Below, one piece after another: positions 1 through 5,713 of a DNA stretch of 9,983 nucleotides. Position 1 is the stretch's first letter; every line of letters starts with the position of its first letter. The translations under genes and the position numbers were made by a program. The stretch is taken from the NCBI GenBank assembly GCA_030432135.1, contig JAUIHD010000008.1, positions 1 to 9,983 of the forward strand, given 5' to 3'. A model generated the notes under the pieces. The model was not told where the DNA came from and searched no databases. It saw nothing but the letters and a program-made list of their open reading frames with translations. The DNA comes from a bacterium. GTDB taxonomy: Bacteria > Patescibacteriota > Minisyncoccia > Phycocordibacterales > 1-14-0-10-42-12.

Positions 1-832
1 CTGCGGGGATTTGCTCGTCGTCAAATAGAGCAGTGAGTCCGTCATATCGGCCACCACCAAAGAGTGACCGATTGTTTTCTGGCGAGGTATCAAATACTTC
101 AAATACAGTTCCTGTGTAGTAAGAAAATCCACGGATAAGATTTTTGTCAAAAAATACATTAGTGATACCTCTGACTTTAAGAGCGTCAATAATTTTCTGT
201 GTTTCTTCAGGTACTTCAACATCCAGTTCAATATCTGACTTTCCTTTGTCCATTTTTGAAAGCTCCGTTTCTGCTTCTTCTTCGGACATATTTTTCATTA
301 GAGATTCTTTGAGTGCTCCTCTGTTATTGATGCCGATTTTGAAATCAGACTCTTCTGCGCCGAAGTTGGTAAGGATGCGGTGTGCCACACTGATTATTTC
401 AATATCTGCTTCGATGCTATCGCTTCCAAAAAGGTCTACGTTGAGCTGGCTGTGTTCACGAAGACGCCCCTTTTGCGGACGTTCATACCGAAAGACATTT
501 GGAATGGAGTACCACCGAAGAGGGAATCCAAGTTCACGTCTTTTTCCTGAAACCATGCGAGCTACAGTTGGAGTCATCTCTGGTCTAAGAGTCACTCGAC
601 GATCGCCCCTGTCTGTAAATGTATATGTCTGTTCGTTTACGATTTCCTCGCTTGTTTTTGATTCATAGAGTTCGGCAGGTTCTAGAATAGAAGCGTCATA
701 CTCTTCGAACCCAAATGATTCAACGGTTTCGCGAATAACATCAAACATATATCTGCGAGTCCGCATTTCGTCTGGGTAGAAGTCACGGACACCTTTGTAG
801 GACTCAGTAGAAAGCTTTTCTTTTCGCTCCAT
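1..832 (-). CDS. hisS: Histidyl-tRNA synthetase, C-terminus beyond the left edge
   Basis: Class II aminoacyl-tRNA synthetase that charges tRNA-His with histidine in the cytoplasm. About 277 codons are present. A G-x-RDF-x-P start region is seen at residues 14-20. Motif 2, FRYERPQKGRLREHSQ, is at about 114-129. The histidine-binding HisA motif RGFSYYTGTVFE starts at Arg234, and GGGRYDGL follows near 259. Motif 3 and the anticodon-binding domain would lie off the left edge. RGFSYYTG has Ser where RGLDYYTG is common, and Arg234 corresponds to Arg259 in E. coli, so the insertion domain is about 25 residues shorter. I chose ATG at 832 because a TACAAT -10-like hexamer (848-843) ends ten bases upstream. 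An in-frame ATG at 844 would add MVTT but overlaps that hexamer. No Shine-Dalgarno is visible. Divergent from the truB-like gene. Confidence 0.96.
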   Translation of the reverse strand, partial: MERKEKLSTESYKGVRDFYPDEMRTRRYMFDVIRETVESFGFEEYDASILEPAELYESKTSEEIVNEQTYTFTDRGDRRVTLRPEMTPTVARMVSGKRRELGFPLRWYSIPNVFRYERPQKGRLREHSQLNVDLFGSDSIEADIEIISVAHRILTNFGAEESDFKIGINNRGALKESLMKNMSEEEAETELSKMDKGKSDIELDVEVPEETQKIIDALKVRGITNVFFDKNLIRGFSYYTGTVFEVFDTSPENNRSLFGGGRYDGLTALFDDEQIPA

Positions 833-842
833 AGTGGTTACC

Positions 843-871
843 ATTGTAGCCAAATGAAGCCTCAAGAACAA
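843..871 (-). promoter_or_regulatory. Candidate hisS promoter inside the truB-like gene start
   Basis: On the minus strand, TTGTTC (871-866), a 17-base spacer and TACAAT (848-843) lie just upstream of hisS. Transcription would start near 836, leaving only a few bases before ATG 832. The -35-like part lies within the first codons of the divergent truB-like gene. The hexamer fit is seen in the sequence; promoter function is inferred. Confidence 0.45.
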
Positions 872-1606
872 GGACAACGCGGTAGCATAATTTCATATAT
901 AAAAAAGCGTTTCGAAACACCTCTTGAAATGCTTGAAAGGTTACGAAAGGAGCGGCCAGAACTTGCGGAGGAAAAACTTTCATATCTTGGGAGACTCGAC
1001 CCGCTTGCGTATGGTCAGATGCTTGTAGCAATTGGGGAAGCAAATAAAGATCGGGAAAAATATTTAGGGCTTGATAAAACATATCGGGTTAAATTTTTGT
1101 CAGGCATAAGTACTGATACAGGAGATTTACTTGGGCTGGTTGATAGTGTTGAAGAGTGGCGTGTACCAGCGAGTCTTGAGAAAGCTCTACGTTCTCTTGT
1201 GGGTGTGCACAGGTTGCCATACCCGCTCTACTCATCAAAAACAGTCGGTGGCAAACCTCTTCATGAATATGGGCGAGAGGGTAAAGAAGTAGAACGACCT
1301 CTGCGTGAAATGAGTATATTATCTCTTAAATTTATAGGACAGGAATCTGTCAGCTCAGAAGAAGTCTACAAGAGCGCAGTAGAGGCAACGGAAAAAGTAA
1401 AAGGAGACTTTAGACAGGAACTTATTAGAGCAAGATGGGAAGAGTTTTATACTACACACAAAGATGTTGTTTTTACGGGTTTTACTATAGAGATTAGCGT
1501 GACGAGTGGAACCTATATAAGGGCACTTACAGAGCTTTTTGAGGATACCTTAGGGGTACCTTTTCTTGCATACAGTATAGAGCGTACGTCATTTACGTTT
1601 AAATAA
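854..1606 (+). CDS. Divergent TruB-family tRNA pseudouridine synthase (paralog 1)
   Basis: Predicted to isomerise a uridine in RNA to pseudouridine; the family's usual target is U55 of the tRNA T-loop. 250 aa. The catalytic block YLGRLDPLAYG carries the nucleophile Asp49. LDKTYRV (Tyr77), GISTDTGD, LPYPLYSSK (about 121-129), HEYGREGKEV and VTSGTYIRAL (Arg223) match the TruB core in order. Differences from canonical TruB: the N-terminal DKPxGxxSFD segment is replaced by KKRFETPLEMLERLRKE; the His of GHxGTLDP (His43 in E. coli) is Tyr/Leu; and about 45 extra residues (163-207, with KGDFRQ) precede the final strand. There is no PUA domain. A canonical TruB also occurs at 6428-7069, so this copy may have another RNA target. 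ATG 854 is the only clear start; no Shine-Dalgarno is seen. A weak TACCAT lies at 839-844. Confidence 0.88.
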   Translation: MKPQEQGQRGSIISYIKKRFETPLEMLERLRKERPELAEEKLSYLGRLDPLAYGQMLVAIGEANKDREKYLGLDKTYRVKFLSGISTDTGDLLGLVDSVEEWRVPASLEKALRSLVGVHRLPYPLYSSKTVGGKPLHEYGREGKEVERPLREMSILSLKFIGQESVSSEEVYKSAVEATEKVKGDFRQELIRARWEEFYTTHKDVVFTGFTIEISVTSGTYIRALTELFEDTLGVPFLAYSIERTSFTFK

Positions 1607-1703
1607 AATTGTGGTAGTGTATTGGCACTCGTGCTTGTATTCTTTGGTCCTAGGGTCTAGTGCTCTTGTGCTCCATGAGAGGTCGGCAGGGCGAGGTTAG
1701 TAG

Positions 1704-1712
1704 TAATATATT
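1704..1712 (+). promoter_or_regulatory. Candidate -10 element of the RRM gene
   Basis: TAATAT (1704-1709) overlaps TATATT (1707-1712), giving 8 or 5 bases to the ATG at 1718. There is no Shine-Dalgarno between them, which fits a leaderless or nearly leaderless transcript. No convincing -35 is visible. Confidence 0.35.
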
Positions 1713-1717
1713 CTTTC

Positions 1718-1978
1718 ATGGCAAACAAGAGATTGTATGTAGGAGGTATTCCTTACACTTCTACAGAAGATACTCTCCGAGCTGCTTTTGAACAAGCAGG
1801 TACAGTTCAGTCTGCTGAGATCGTTATGGATCGTCAGACAGGACGTTCACGAGGTTTTGGCTTCGTGGAAATGGACGAAGAAGGAGCAGATAAAGCTATC
1901 GAGATGCTCGATGGTAAAGACTTCGAAGGACGACGACTCAGTGTCTCAGTGGCACGCGAGCGAACTCCACGGGACTAA
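1718..1978 (+). CDS. Single-RRM RNA-binding protein
   Basis: Small protein of 86 aa made almost entirely of one RNA recognition motif, which binds single-stranded RNA on its beta-sheet. RNP2 is LYVGGI (6-11) and RNP1 is RGFGFVEM (45-52). The usual beta-alpha-beta-beta-alpha-beta order is complete, ending at RRLSVSVARE (72-81). The tail is only a few residues and is not glycine-rich, unlike some cyanobacterial Rbp proteins. In bacteria such proteins are thought to act in mRNA stability or cold response; the role here is unknown. The gene follows the truB-like gene by 111 bases with no visible terminator between them, so read-through is possible. It ends in tandem TAA stops and a strong terminator. 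ATG 1718 gives exactly the family N-terminus. Confidence 0.95.
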   Translation: MANKRLYVGGIPYTSTEDTLRAAFEQAGTVQSAEIVMDRQTGRSRGFGFVEMDEEGADKAIEMLDGKDFEGRRLSVSVARERTPRD

Positions 1979-1985
1979 TAATTCC

Positions 1986-2019
1986 CACAAAAAGCCCCGG
2001 TTTACCGGGGCTTTTTGTG
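1986..2019 (+). terminator. Perfect inverted-repeat intrinsic terminator
   Basis: The arms 1986-2000 and 2005-2019 are perfectly complementary over 15 bases with a TTTA loop. The GC core GCCCCGG is flanked by A5 on the left and T5 on the right, so it should work on both strands. It closes the RRM gene just after its stop. Confidence 0.93.
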
Positions 2020-2020
2020 T

Positions 2021-2026
2021 TATGCT
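2021..2026 (+). promoter_or_regulatory. Candidate -10 element of the small membrane protein gene
   Basis: TATGCT sits directly after the terminator and 11 bases before ATG 2038. No Shine-Dalgarno lies in the gap. A -35 would have to overlap the terminator stem, and none is obvious. Confidence 0.35.
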
Positions 2027-2037
2027 AAACGGTACAT

Positions 2038-2259
2038 ATGGATCCAAGCATCTTACTGGGGGACATTAGTATCCAACAAATTCTCCTAGGCATTCTAAGT
2101 GCCGTCTTTCTCTTTTTTATTGTGATGTCTATTATTCTCTATTATCACTGGAGGAAGTATACAGAACGAGCGAGTACTGTGATCTTTGCAGAATTTATTT
2201 ATCTCACCGGCGGAGCAATACTTTTCAGTAGCGCATTAATCCTTATTGGAATCATATGA
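2038..2259 (+). CDS. Small two-helix membrane protein, unknown function
   Basis: 73-aa protein of no recognised family. It has two hydrophobic segments, about residues 14-36 and 47-72, separated by a polar basic stretch (HWRKYTERAS) that probably forms a short loop. A hairpin topology with both ends on the same side is likely. Its stop overlaps the next gene's start in an ATGA (2256-2259), so the two are almost certainly co-transcribed and translationally coupled, which suggests a partner role for the PH-domain protein. ATG 2038 is the only start in frame that keeps the first helix whole. Confidence 0.75.
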   Translation: MDPSILLGDISIQQILLGILSAVFLFFIVMSIILYYHWRKYTERASTVIFAEFIYLTGGAILFSSALILIGII

Positions 2260-2783
2260 AAATCGTAACTTTAGATTCAGACGAAAAAATTCTAAAGAAA
2301 GTAAGGCGCCATTGGTTCATTATGTTTAAGGCAACATTTGGGGCTGTACTTATGGCAATTATCCCGTTTGTTTTGTGGCAAGTACTTGTCTATGTTGATT
2401 TTGTAAAAAATATTCCACTTGAAATAAAAGAGATAGTTTTATTTGTTTATATAATGTATCTCGTATTTATTTGGATTTCTTACTTTATTATCTGGACAGA
2501 TTATTATCTGGATATCTGGCTTATTACTAATAAGCGGGTGATTGATGTAGAACAACTCGGTCTTTTTAGGAGAGAGGTTATTAGTTTGCGCTACGATAGA
2601 ATTCAGGACGTGACTGTGATTACAAATGGAATCATACAGACCGTGCTTCACTTTGGAAAAATTCACTTACAAACAGCTGGTGAGAGAAGGAAGATAATTC
2701 TTCGTGATGCACCTTATCCTGAGGAGGTGAAGCGGGCTATTTTAGAACAAGCCAACCTATTTGAAACTAGGTCAAATCTGTAA
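2256..2783 (+). CDS. Bacterial PH-domain (YdbS/YdbT-like, bPH2) membrane protein
   Basis: 175-aa inner-membrane protein. Two hydrophobic helices, about 22-48 and 58-80, are followed by a cytoplasmic domain starting WLITNKRVIDVEQLGLF (88-104). LRYDRIQDVTV (111-121) and FGKIHLQTAGE (133-143) follow. This order, ITNxRVI, then a Y-x-RIQDV strand, then G-x-(I/V)-x-(L/V)-x-TAG, is the hallmark of the bacterial PH-like domain formerly called DUF304. Members often pair with a second small membrane protein and are linked to envelope stress, but biochemical roles are mostly unknown. The start overlaps the upstream 73-aa gene by four bases. No terminator is visible before the promoter at 2802. Confidence 0.87.
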   Translation: MKIVTLDSDEKILKKVRRHWFIMFKATFGAVLMAIIPFVLWQVLVYVDFVKNIPLEIKEIVLFVYIMYLVFIWISYFIIWTDYYLDIWLITNKRVIDVEQLGLFRREVISLRYDRIQDVTVITNGIIQTVLHFGKIHLQTAGERRKIILRDAPYPEEVKRAILEQANLFETRSNL

Positions 2784-2801
2784 GATTATTAAACCATAGC
2801 G

Positions 2802-2830
2802 TTGACCAGATACTGTTTTTTCGATAGAAT
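2802..2830 (+). promoter_or_regulatory. Near-consensus sigma70-type promoter for the 40-aa protein
   Basis: TTGACC (2802-2807), a 17-base spacer and TAGAAT (2825-2830) give 5/6 matches in each hexamer. The predicted start near 2837 leaves a leader of about 50 bases containing a Shine-Dalgarno. Among the best promoters in the window. Confidence 0.75.
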
Positions 2831-2843
2831 AGTCCTCGTGTCC

Positions 2844-2871
2844 TTACCAGTTAACTAATGATATTTATACT
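2844..2871 (+). promoter_or_regulatory. Possible second promoter before the 40-aa protein
   Basis: TTACCA (2844-2849), a 16-base spacer and TATACT (2866-2871). It would start inside the Shine-Dalgarno region, so it competes with the better promoter at 2802 and may be fortuitous. Confidence 0.3.
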
Positions 2872-2875
2872 ATGG

Positions 2876-2881
2876 AAGGAG
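2876..2881 (+). promoter_or_regulatory. Strong Shine-Dalgarno deciding the 40-aa start
   Basis: AAGGAG is followed by five bases and ATG 2887. An in-frame ATG at 2872 lies upstream of this site and has no ribosome-binding site, so 2887 is preferred. Confidence 0.8.
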
Positions 2882-2886
2882 AAAAT

Positions 2887-3009
2887 ATGAACCCAGCAGC
2901 AGCGCCAGAAACAACACCTGAAGCTGCTCCAGCAGAGGCTCCAACAGAAGCACCTGCAGAAACAGCTGCTCCAGCAGAAGGGGAAGCACCAGCAGAAGGA
3001 TCAATGTAA
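2887..3009 (+). CDS. Small Ala/Pro/Glu-rich acidic protein, unknown function
   Basis: 40-aa protein of low complexity: 14 Ala, 8 Pro, 8 Glu and 4 Thr, with no Lys or Arg. It begins MNPAAAPETTPEAAPAEAP and continues with APAE-type repeats. The net charge is about -8, and it is almost certainly disordered. No signal peptide or membrane segment is present. Evidence that it is real: a near-consensus promoter, AAGGAG at ideal spacing, and a dedicated UUCG-loop terminator five bases after the stop, which together make a complete single-gene unit. A reading frame on the opposite strand (2865-3050) is its antisense image. It could be a chaperone-like tail, an envelope linker or a charge buffer; nothing in the sequence decides. 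An in-frame ATG at 2872 would give 45 aa. Confidence 0.75.
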   Translation: MNPAAAPETTPEAAPAEAPTEAPAETAAPAEGEAPAEGSM

Positions 3010-3013
3010 TCCT

Positions 3014-3044
3014 CGACAAAAAGCGACTTCGGTCGCTTTTTGCG
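3014..3044 (+). terminator. Intrinsic terminator with UUCG tetraloop
   Basis: Stem arms AAAAAGCGAC (3018-3027) and GTCGCTTTTT (3032-3041) enclose TTCG, giving the very stable C(UUCG)G loop, with T5 at the end of the stem. It closes the 40-aa gene and insulates it from mscS. Confidence 0.93.
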
Positions 3045-3073
3045 TACCAATATTTTTATTGTTTTTATTTTAT

Positions 3074-4132
3074 ATGAACTATATTAGTCAGCTTAGAGAT
3101 GTGCTCGCACAGCATGTCCTGTCAGTATATCTGCCATATGTAGAGGCGATTATTATTTTTATTGCGATTGCTATTGTATTTCGAATTGTGTTCGGAGTAC
3201 TCATTGCATGGCTTACTCGTCGAGCAAAGGCGTCTGCCAACCGCTTTGATGATGCGCTTGTGGCTATTTTCAAGACACTGCGGCCACCATTTTATCTTAT
3301 TCTTGCAGCACTTCTTGCACTGCAAACATTTTCTTTACCTGAAAAGGTGGCGTGGTTTATTCAGTATGCGCTTGTTATAACACTAGTTGTCCAGGCAATC
3401 ATCGCACTTGTGGCACTTATTACTTTTGTTGCCAATGAACTTACTAAAACAGAACAAGATAATAGTACTGCTATTTTGTTTGGTTCAAATATCTTGAAAG
3501 GAATTGTATGGGTTGTAGGACTTTTGTTCCTTCTTTCAAATCTTGGAATAAATGTAACAAGCCTGGCGGCATCGCTTGGTATTGGTGGTATTGCGGTAGC
3601 ACTTGCGCTTCAAAACATTCTAAGCGATTTGTTTAGTTCATTTACTATTTATTTCGACAAACCATTTCGTGTAGGAGACTTTATTATTGTTGGCGACAAG
3701 ATGGGAACTGTTGAGCAGGTTGGTATAAAAACAACGCGCCTTCGAGCACTCCAGGGAGAGCAGGTTATTATCTCTAACCAGGAACTTACTCAGAGCCAGA
3801 TCCAAAACTTTAAACGACTTGAAGATAGAAGGGCGGTCATTACTCTAGGCGTCACGTATGACACGTCCCAAGAGAAGATGAAAAAAATTCCTGAACTTAT
3901 AAAGGGTATTATTTCGGGCATGGACGGTGTCGATTTTGATCGAGCGCACTTTAATGAGTTTGGTGATTTTGCGCTTATGTTTGAAGTGGTCTACTTCGTC
4001 CATTCACCAGAGTACGCAGTGTTTATGGATGTAAAACAAAATATTCTTCTTGATATCAAGGGTGCGTTTGAGGAAGAGGGAATTGAGATGGCCTTCCCAA
4101 CACAAACGCTATATCACAAAAGGGAAGAATAA
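3074..4132 (+). CDS. mscS-like: MscS-family mechanosensitive ion channel
   Basis: Predicted tension-gated membrane channel that releases solutes on osmotic downshock. 352 aa. Helices are at about 22-48, 70-86, 93-121 and 140-158. The pore helix TM3 is TSLAASLGIGGIAVALALQN (162-181), whose Ala/Gly packing pattern is diagnostic. LFSSFTIYFDKPFRVGDFI (186-204) begins the beta domain, and the alpha/beta vestibule extends to the C-terminus. Five helices are plausible, more than the three of E. coli MscS, placing it with the longer soil-type members. ATG 3074 is preferred over a TTG at 3059, which would only add MFLFY. No Shine-Dalgarno is seen; TATTGT (3057-3062) ends 11 bases upstream. The 3' end overlaps the convergent VTT gene by 19 bases. 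Confidence 0.95.
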   Translation: MNYISQLRDVLAQHVLSVYLPYVEAIIIFIAIAIVFRIVFGVLIAWLTRRAKASANRFDDALVAIFKTLRPPFYLILAALLALQTFSLPEKVAWFIQYALVITLVVQAIIALVALITFVANELTKTEQDNSTAILFGSNILKGIVWVVGLLFLLSNLGINVTSLAASLGIGGIAVALALQNILSDLFSSFTIYFDKPFRVGDFIIVGDKMGTVEQVGIKTTRLRALQGEQVIISNQELTQSQIQNFKRLEDRRAVITLGVTYDTSQEKMKKIPELIKGIISGMDGVDFDRAHFNEFGDFALMFEVVYFVHSPEYAVFMDVKQNILLDIKGAFEEEGIEMAFPTQTLYHKREE

Positions 4133-4737
4133 TTCTTTCTTCGAGTCCATACAAACATAAGGATGGGGAGAATAATGAAAAGTCCTAATACCTGGGCTTT
4201 CACTGATAACCCGCCAATGTAGGCAAAAACAAAAGAGAAGGGTATGACTCCTAAGATAGATCCAATAGTATAATTTTTCCACGATATGCGGGGAAATAAT
4301 CCAAGTGTGTAACTCAATATATCTACAGGGACCACCATACGGAGAAGGATAATGGAGATGAGTTGATTATGGCTTTCAGGAATTTTCTTGTCGATTCGGT
4401 TTATATATTCTTCCGAAATAAACTTTAATGCAAAGGGTCTTCCATAAGTTTTGCTCAAGTAAAATGCAATCAGTGCTCCAAGAGACCAGCCAACAACACT
4501 TAATAAGGCTGTTGTAAAACTACCCCAAATACTGACAGCGATAGGCATCATAGGGAGGGTTGAGAGAGGGGCGACAACAGTCGCAAGAATCATAAGTCCA
4601 ATGTATGAAAGAAATCCTAGGGTGTTTTTTGTACCAATTAAAGAAACAAAATAGTCGTTATGTATTTGTGCAATATATGTTGCTAATACAAAAAACACTA
4701 CAAGTACGAGTACAGGGAGATAGGCATGCCTGGACAT
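4114..4737 (-). CDS. VTT/DedA-family (TVP38/TMEM64-like) membrane protein
   Basis: 207-aa integral membrane protein of the VTT (SNARE-associated) superfamily, whose DedA members have been linked to lipid-carrier flipping. Hydrophobic segments are at about 6-24, 42-70, 74-95, 125-146, 155-175 and 181-197. The family marks are the re-entrant loop with GWSLGALIAFYLSKTYGR (83-100) and the downstream RMVVPVDILSYTLGLF (133-148), followed by LGVIPFSFVFAYIGG (162-176). The second segment, VVAPLSTLPMMPI, fits the usual proline-rich entry loop. It starts three bases after the stop of the M15 peptidase gene, so the two form an operon. The pairing suggests a shared role in wall or lipid-carrier metabolism, which is inference. 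Confidence 0.9.
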   Translation of the reverse strand: MSRHAYLPVLVLVVFFVLATYIAQIHNDYFVSLIGTKNTLGFLSYIGLMILATVVAPLSTLPMMPIAVSIWGSFTTALLSVVGWSLGALIAFYLSKTYGRPFALKFISEEYINRIDKKIPESHNQLISIILLRMVVPVDILSYTLGLFPRISWKNYTIGSILGVIPFSFVFAYIGGLSVKAQVLGLFIILPILMFVWTRRKNYSSLL

Positions 4738-4740
4738 GAT

Positions 4741-5640
4741 CTAGTCGAAAATATTTATAAGGTAGGTATCGATTGTTCGCTGATCAAGGTCATAAAAATG
4801 TTTCTTTTCTTCAAACAAGAATGTTGCGAGATCTTTTCCAACAAATCGCCAGTGCCACGGTTCGAATACGTAATACGCATTTCCTTTAGGGTAAGAGAGT
4901 GTGAACCCGTATTTATGAGCGTTATCAAGAAGCCAGCTATATGCTTTTGTGTTATCAAAACCGTCGAGTGCTCCATTCATTCCTGTGGTGGTGAAATCTG
5001 CTGTAGTACCGAGTTGGTGTTCCGAAAAGCCCTGGTCTGCTGAAAAAGTATTCGCACCTTCGCCGTACGTTACCTTGTAACCGTTTTTGAGAGCAGTCTG
5101 TGTTCCAAATGATCGATATGCAGAACGAACATAAAGAGTTATGTCTTCCTGTGCTGCGTCTCGGATCATGTTTTCAAGAAGTGGAAGTACCTGCGTATGA
5201 ATGTATTGGTCCTGTGATTCGTCATAGAGATTATCCGGATTTATTTGAGAAAGATTTGCTGGTACATAATGTTCATTGAGGAAATACACTTTTGAATATT
5301 TTTGGAGAAGTTCTTCATCTGTTTTTGAAAGTTTTTCAAGAACTCCGACTGTGCCTGCAATTTCCTGAATGGTATTAGCAAAATCATCATTTCGACCCTT
5401 CTCAATATCAAGTGCTGTTTGAAGACCTCTGTTCTGGGATTCGGCTGTTGCTAGTTTATTCTGTAGGTTTGCAATATTACCTTCGAGTTCTGTGCGAGTG
5501 TTGAAATATTCTTCAGAAGTTTCTTTTAGTTCATTGCGTGTGGCGATGTATAGATACACAAACGTTCCAGCGAGTAATACAAGTATGATTACAATGAGCG
5601 ATGCATATTTTTGGAAAGGAGTTTGTATATCTGGTTCCAT
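4741..5640 (-). CDS. Membrane-anchored M15-family (VanY-like) D,D-carboxypeptidase
   Basis: Predicted zinc peptidase trimming D-Ala-D-Ala or related peptide stems of peptidoglycan outside the cytoplasmic membrane. 299 aa. An N-terminal anchor helix spans about 13-33. A heptad-like polar segment (35-95, rich in Glu, Asn, Leu and Gln) probably forms a coiled-coil stalk. The M15 domain spans about 120-280. Zinc ligands are His208 and Asp215 in SEHQLGTTADF and His263 in EPWHWRFVG, with Glu260 as the likely general base. YVRSAYRS (170-177) matches the substrate-side SGYRS motif of VanY. All key residues are present. A TAGCAT -10-like element ends seven bases before the ATG. Downstream, the VTT gene follows by three bases. 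Confidence 0.94.
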   Translation of the reverse strand: MEPDIQTPFQKYASLIVIILVLLAGTFVYLYIATRNELKETSEEYFNTRTELEGNIANLQNKLATAESQNRGLQTALDIEKGRNDDFANTIQEIAGTVGVLEKLSKTDEELLQKYSKVYFLNEHYVPANLSQINPDNLYDESQDQYIHTQVLPLLENMIRDAAQEDITLYVRSAYRSFGTQTALKNGYKVTYGEGANTFSADQGFSEHQLGTTADFTTTGMNGALDGFDNTKAYSWLLDNAHKYGFTLSYPKGNAYYVFEPWHWRFVGKDLATFLFEEKKHFYDLDQRTIDTYLINIFD

Positions 5641-5647
5641 AGGGAAT

Positions 5648-5656
5648 ATGCTATCA
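5648..5656 (-). promoter_or_regulatory. Extended -10-like element of the M15 gene
   Basis: On the minus strand TGA precedes TAGCAT (5653-5648), forming a TGn-extended -10. It ends seven bases before ATG 5640, so the transcript would begin at or next to the start codon. No Shine-Dalgarno is present. Confidence 0.45.
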
Positions 5657-5713
5657 CAGAGCCTTATATATAGCTATTTGTCTATACAGCATTTAGATTA
5701 CATACTTTTTAAA

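Noticed and set aside
144..668. Plus-strand open frame of 174 codons
   Set aside because: It is the antisense of hisS, whose motif 2 and HisA motifs are unmistakable; the frame is Ser-rich without family features.
804..1082. Minus-strand frame of 92 codons across the hisS/truB-like junction
   Set aside because: It overlaps the TruB catalytic block on the opposite strand and hisS in another frame; no motif or ribosome site supports it.
1607..1717. Possible tRNA or small RNA gene
   Set aside because: No cloverleaf, T-loop sequence or stable long stem could be drawn.
1788..2069. Plus-strand frame overlapping the RRM gene
   Set aside because: Out of frame with the clear RNP1 and RNP2 motifs, and it runs through the terminator.
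2887..3009. Short tandem repeat or CRISPR-like array
   Set aside because: The GCAGAAG/GCTCCA words are irregular in spacing and follow codon phase; they are explained by the Ala/Pro/Glu coding bias.
2865..3050. Minus-strand 61-codon Gly/Ala/Ser-rich frame
   Set aside because: It is the antisense image of the Ala/Pro/Glu repeats and reads through the UUCG terminator; promoter, Shine-Dalgarno and terminator all favour the plus strand.
3059..3073. TTG start extending the MscS protein by five residues
   Set aside because: No ribosome site; ATG 3074 gives a normal N-terminus.
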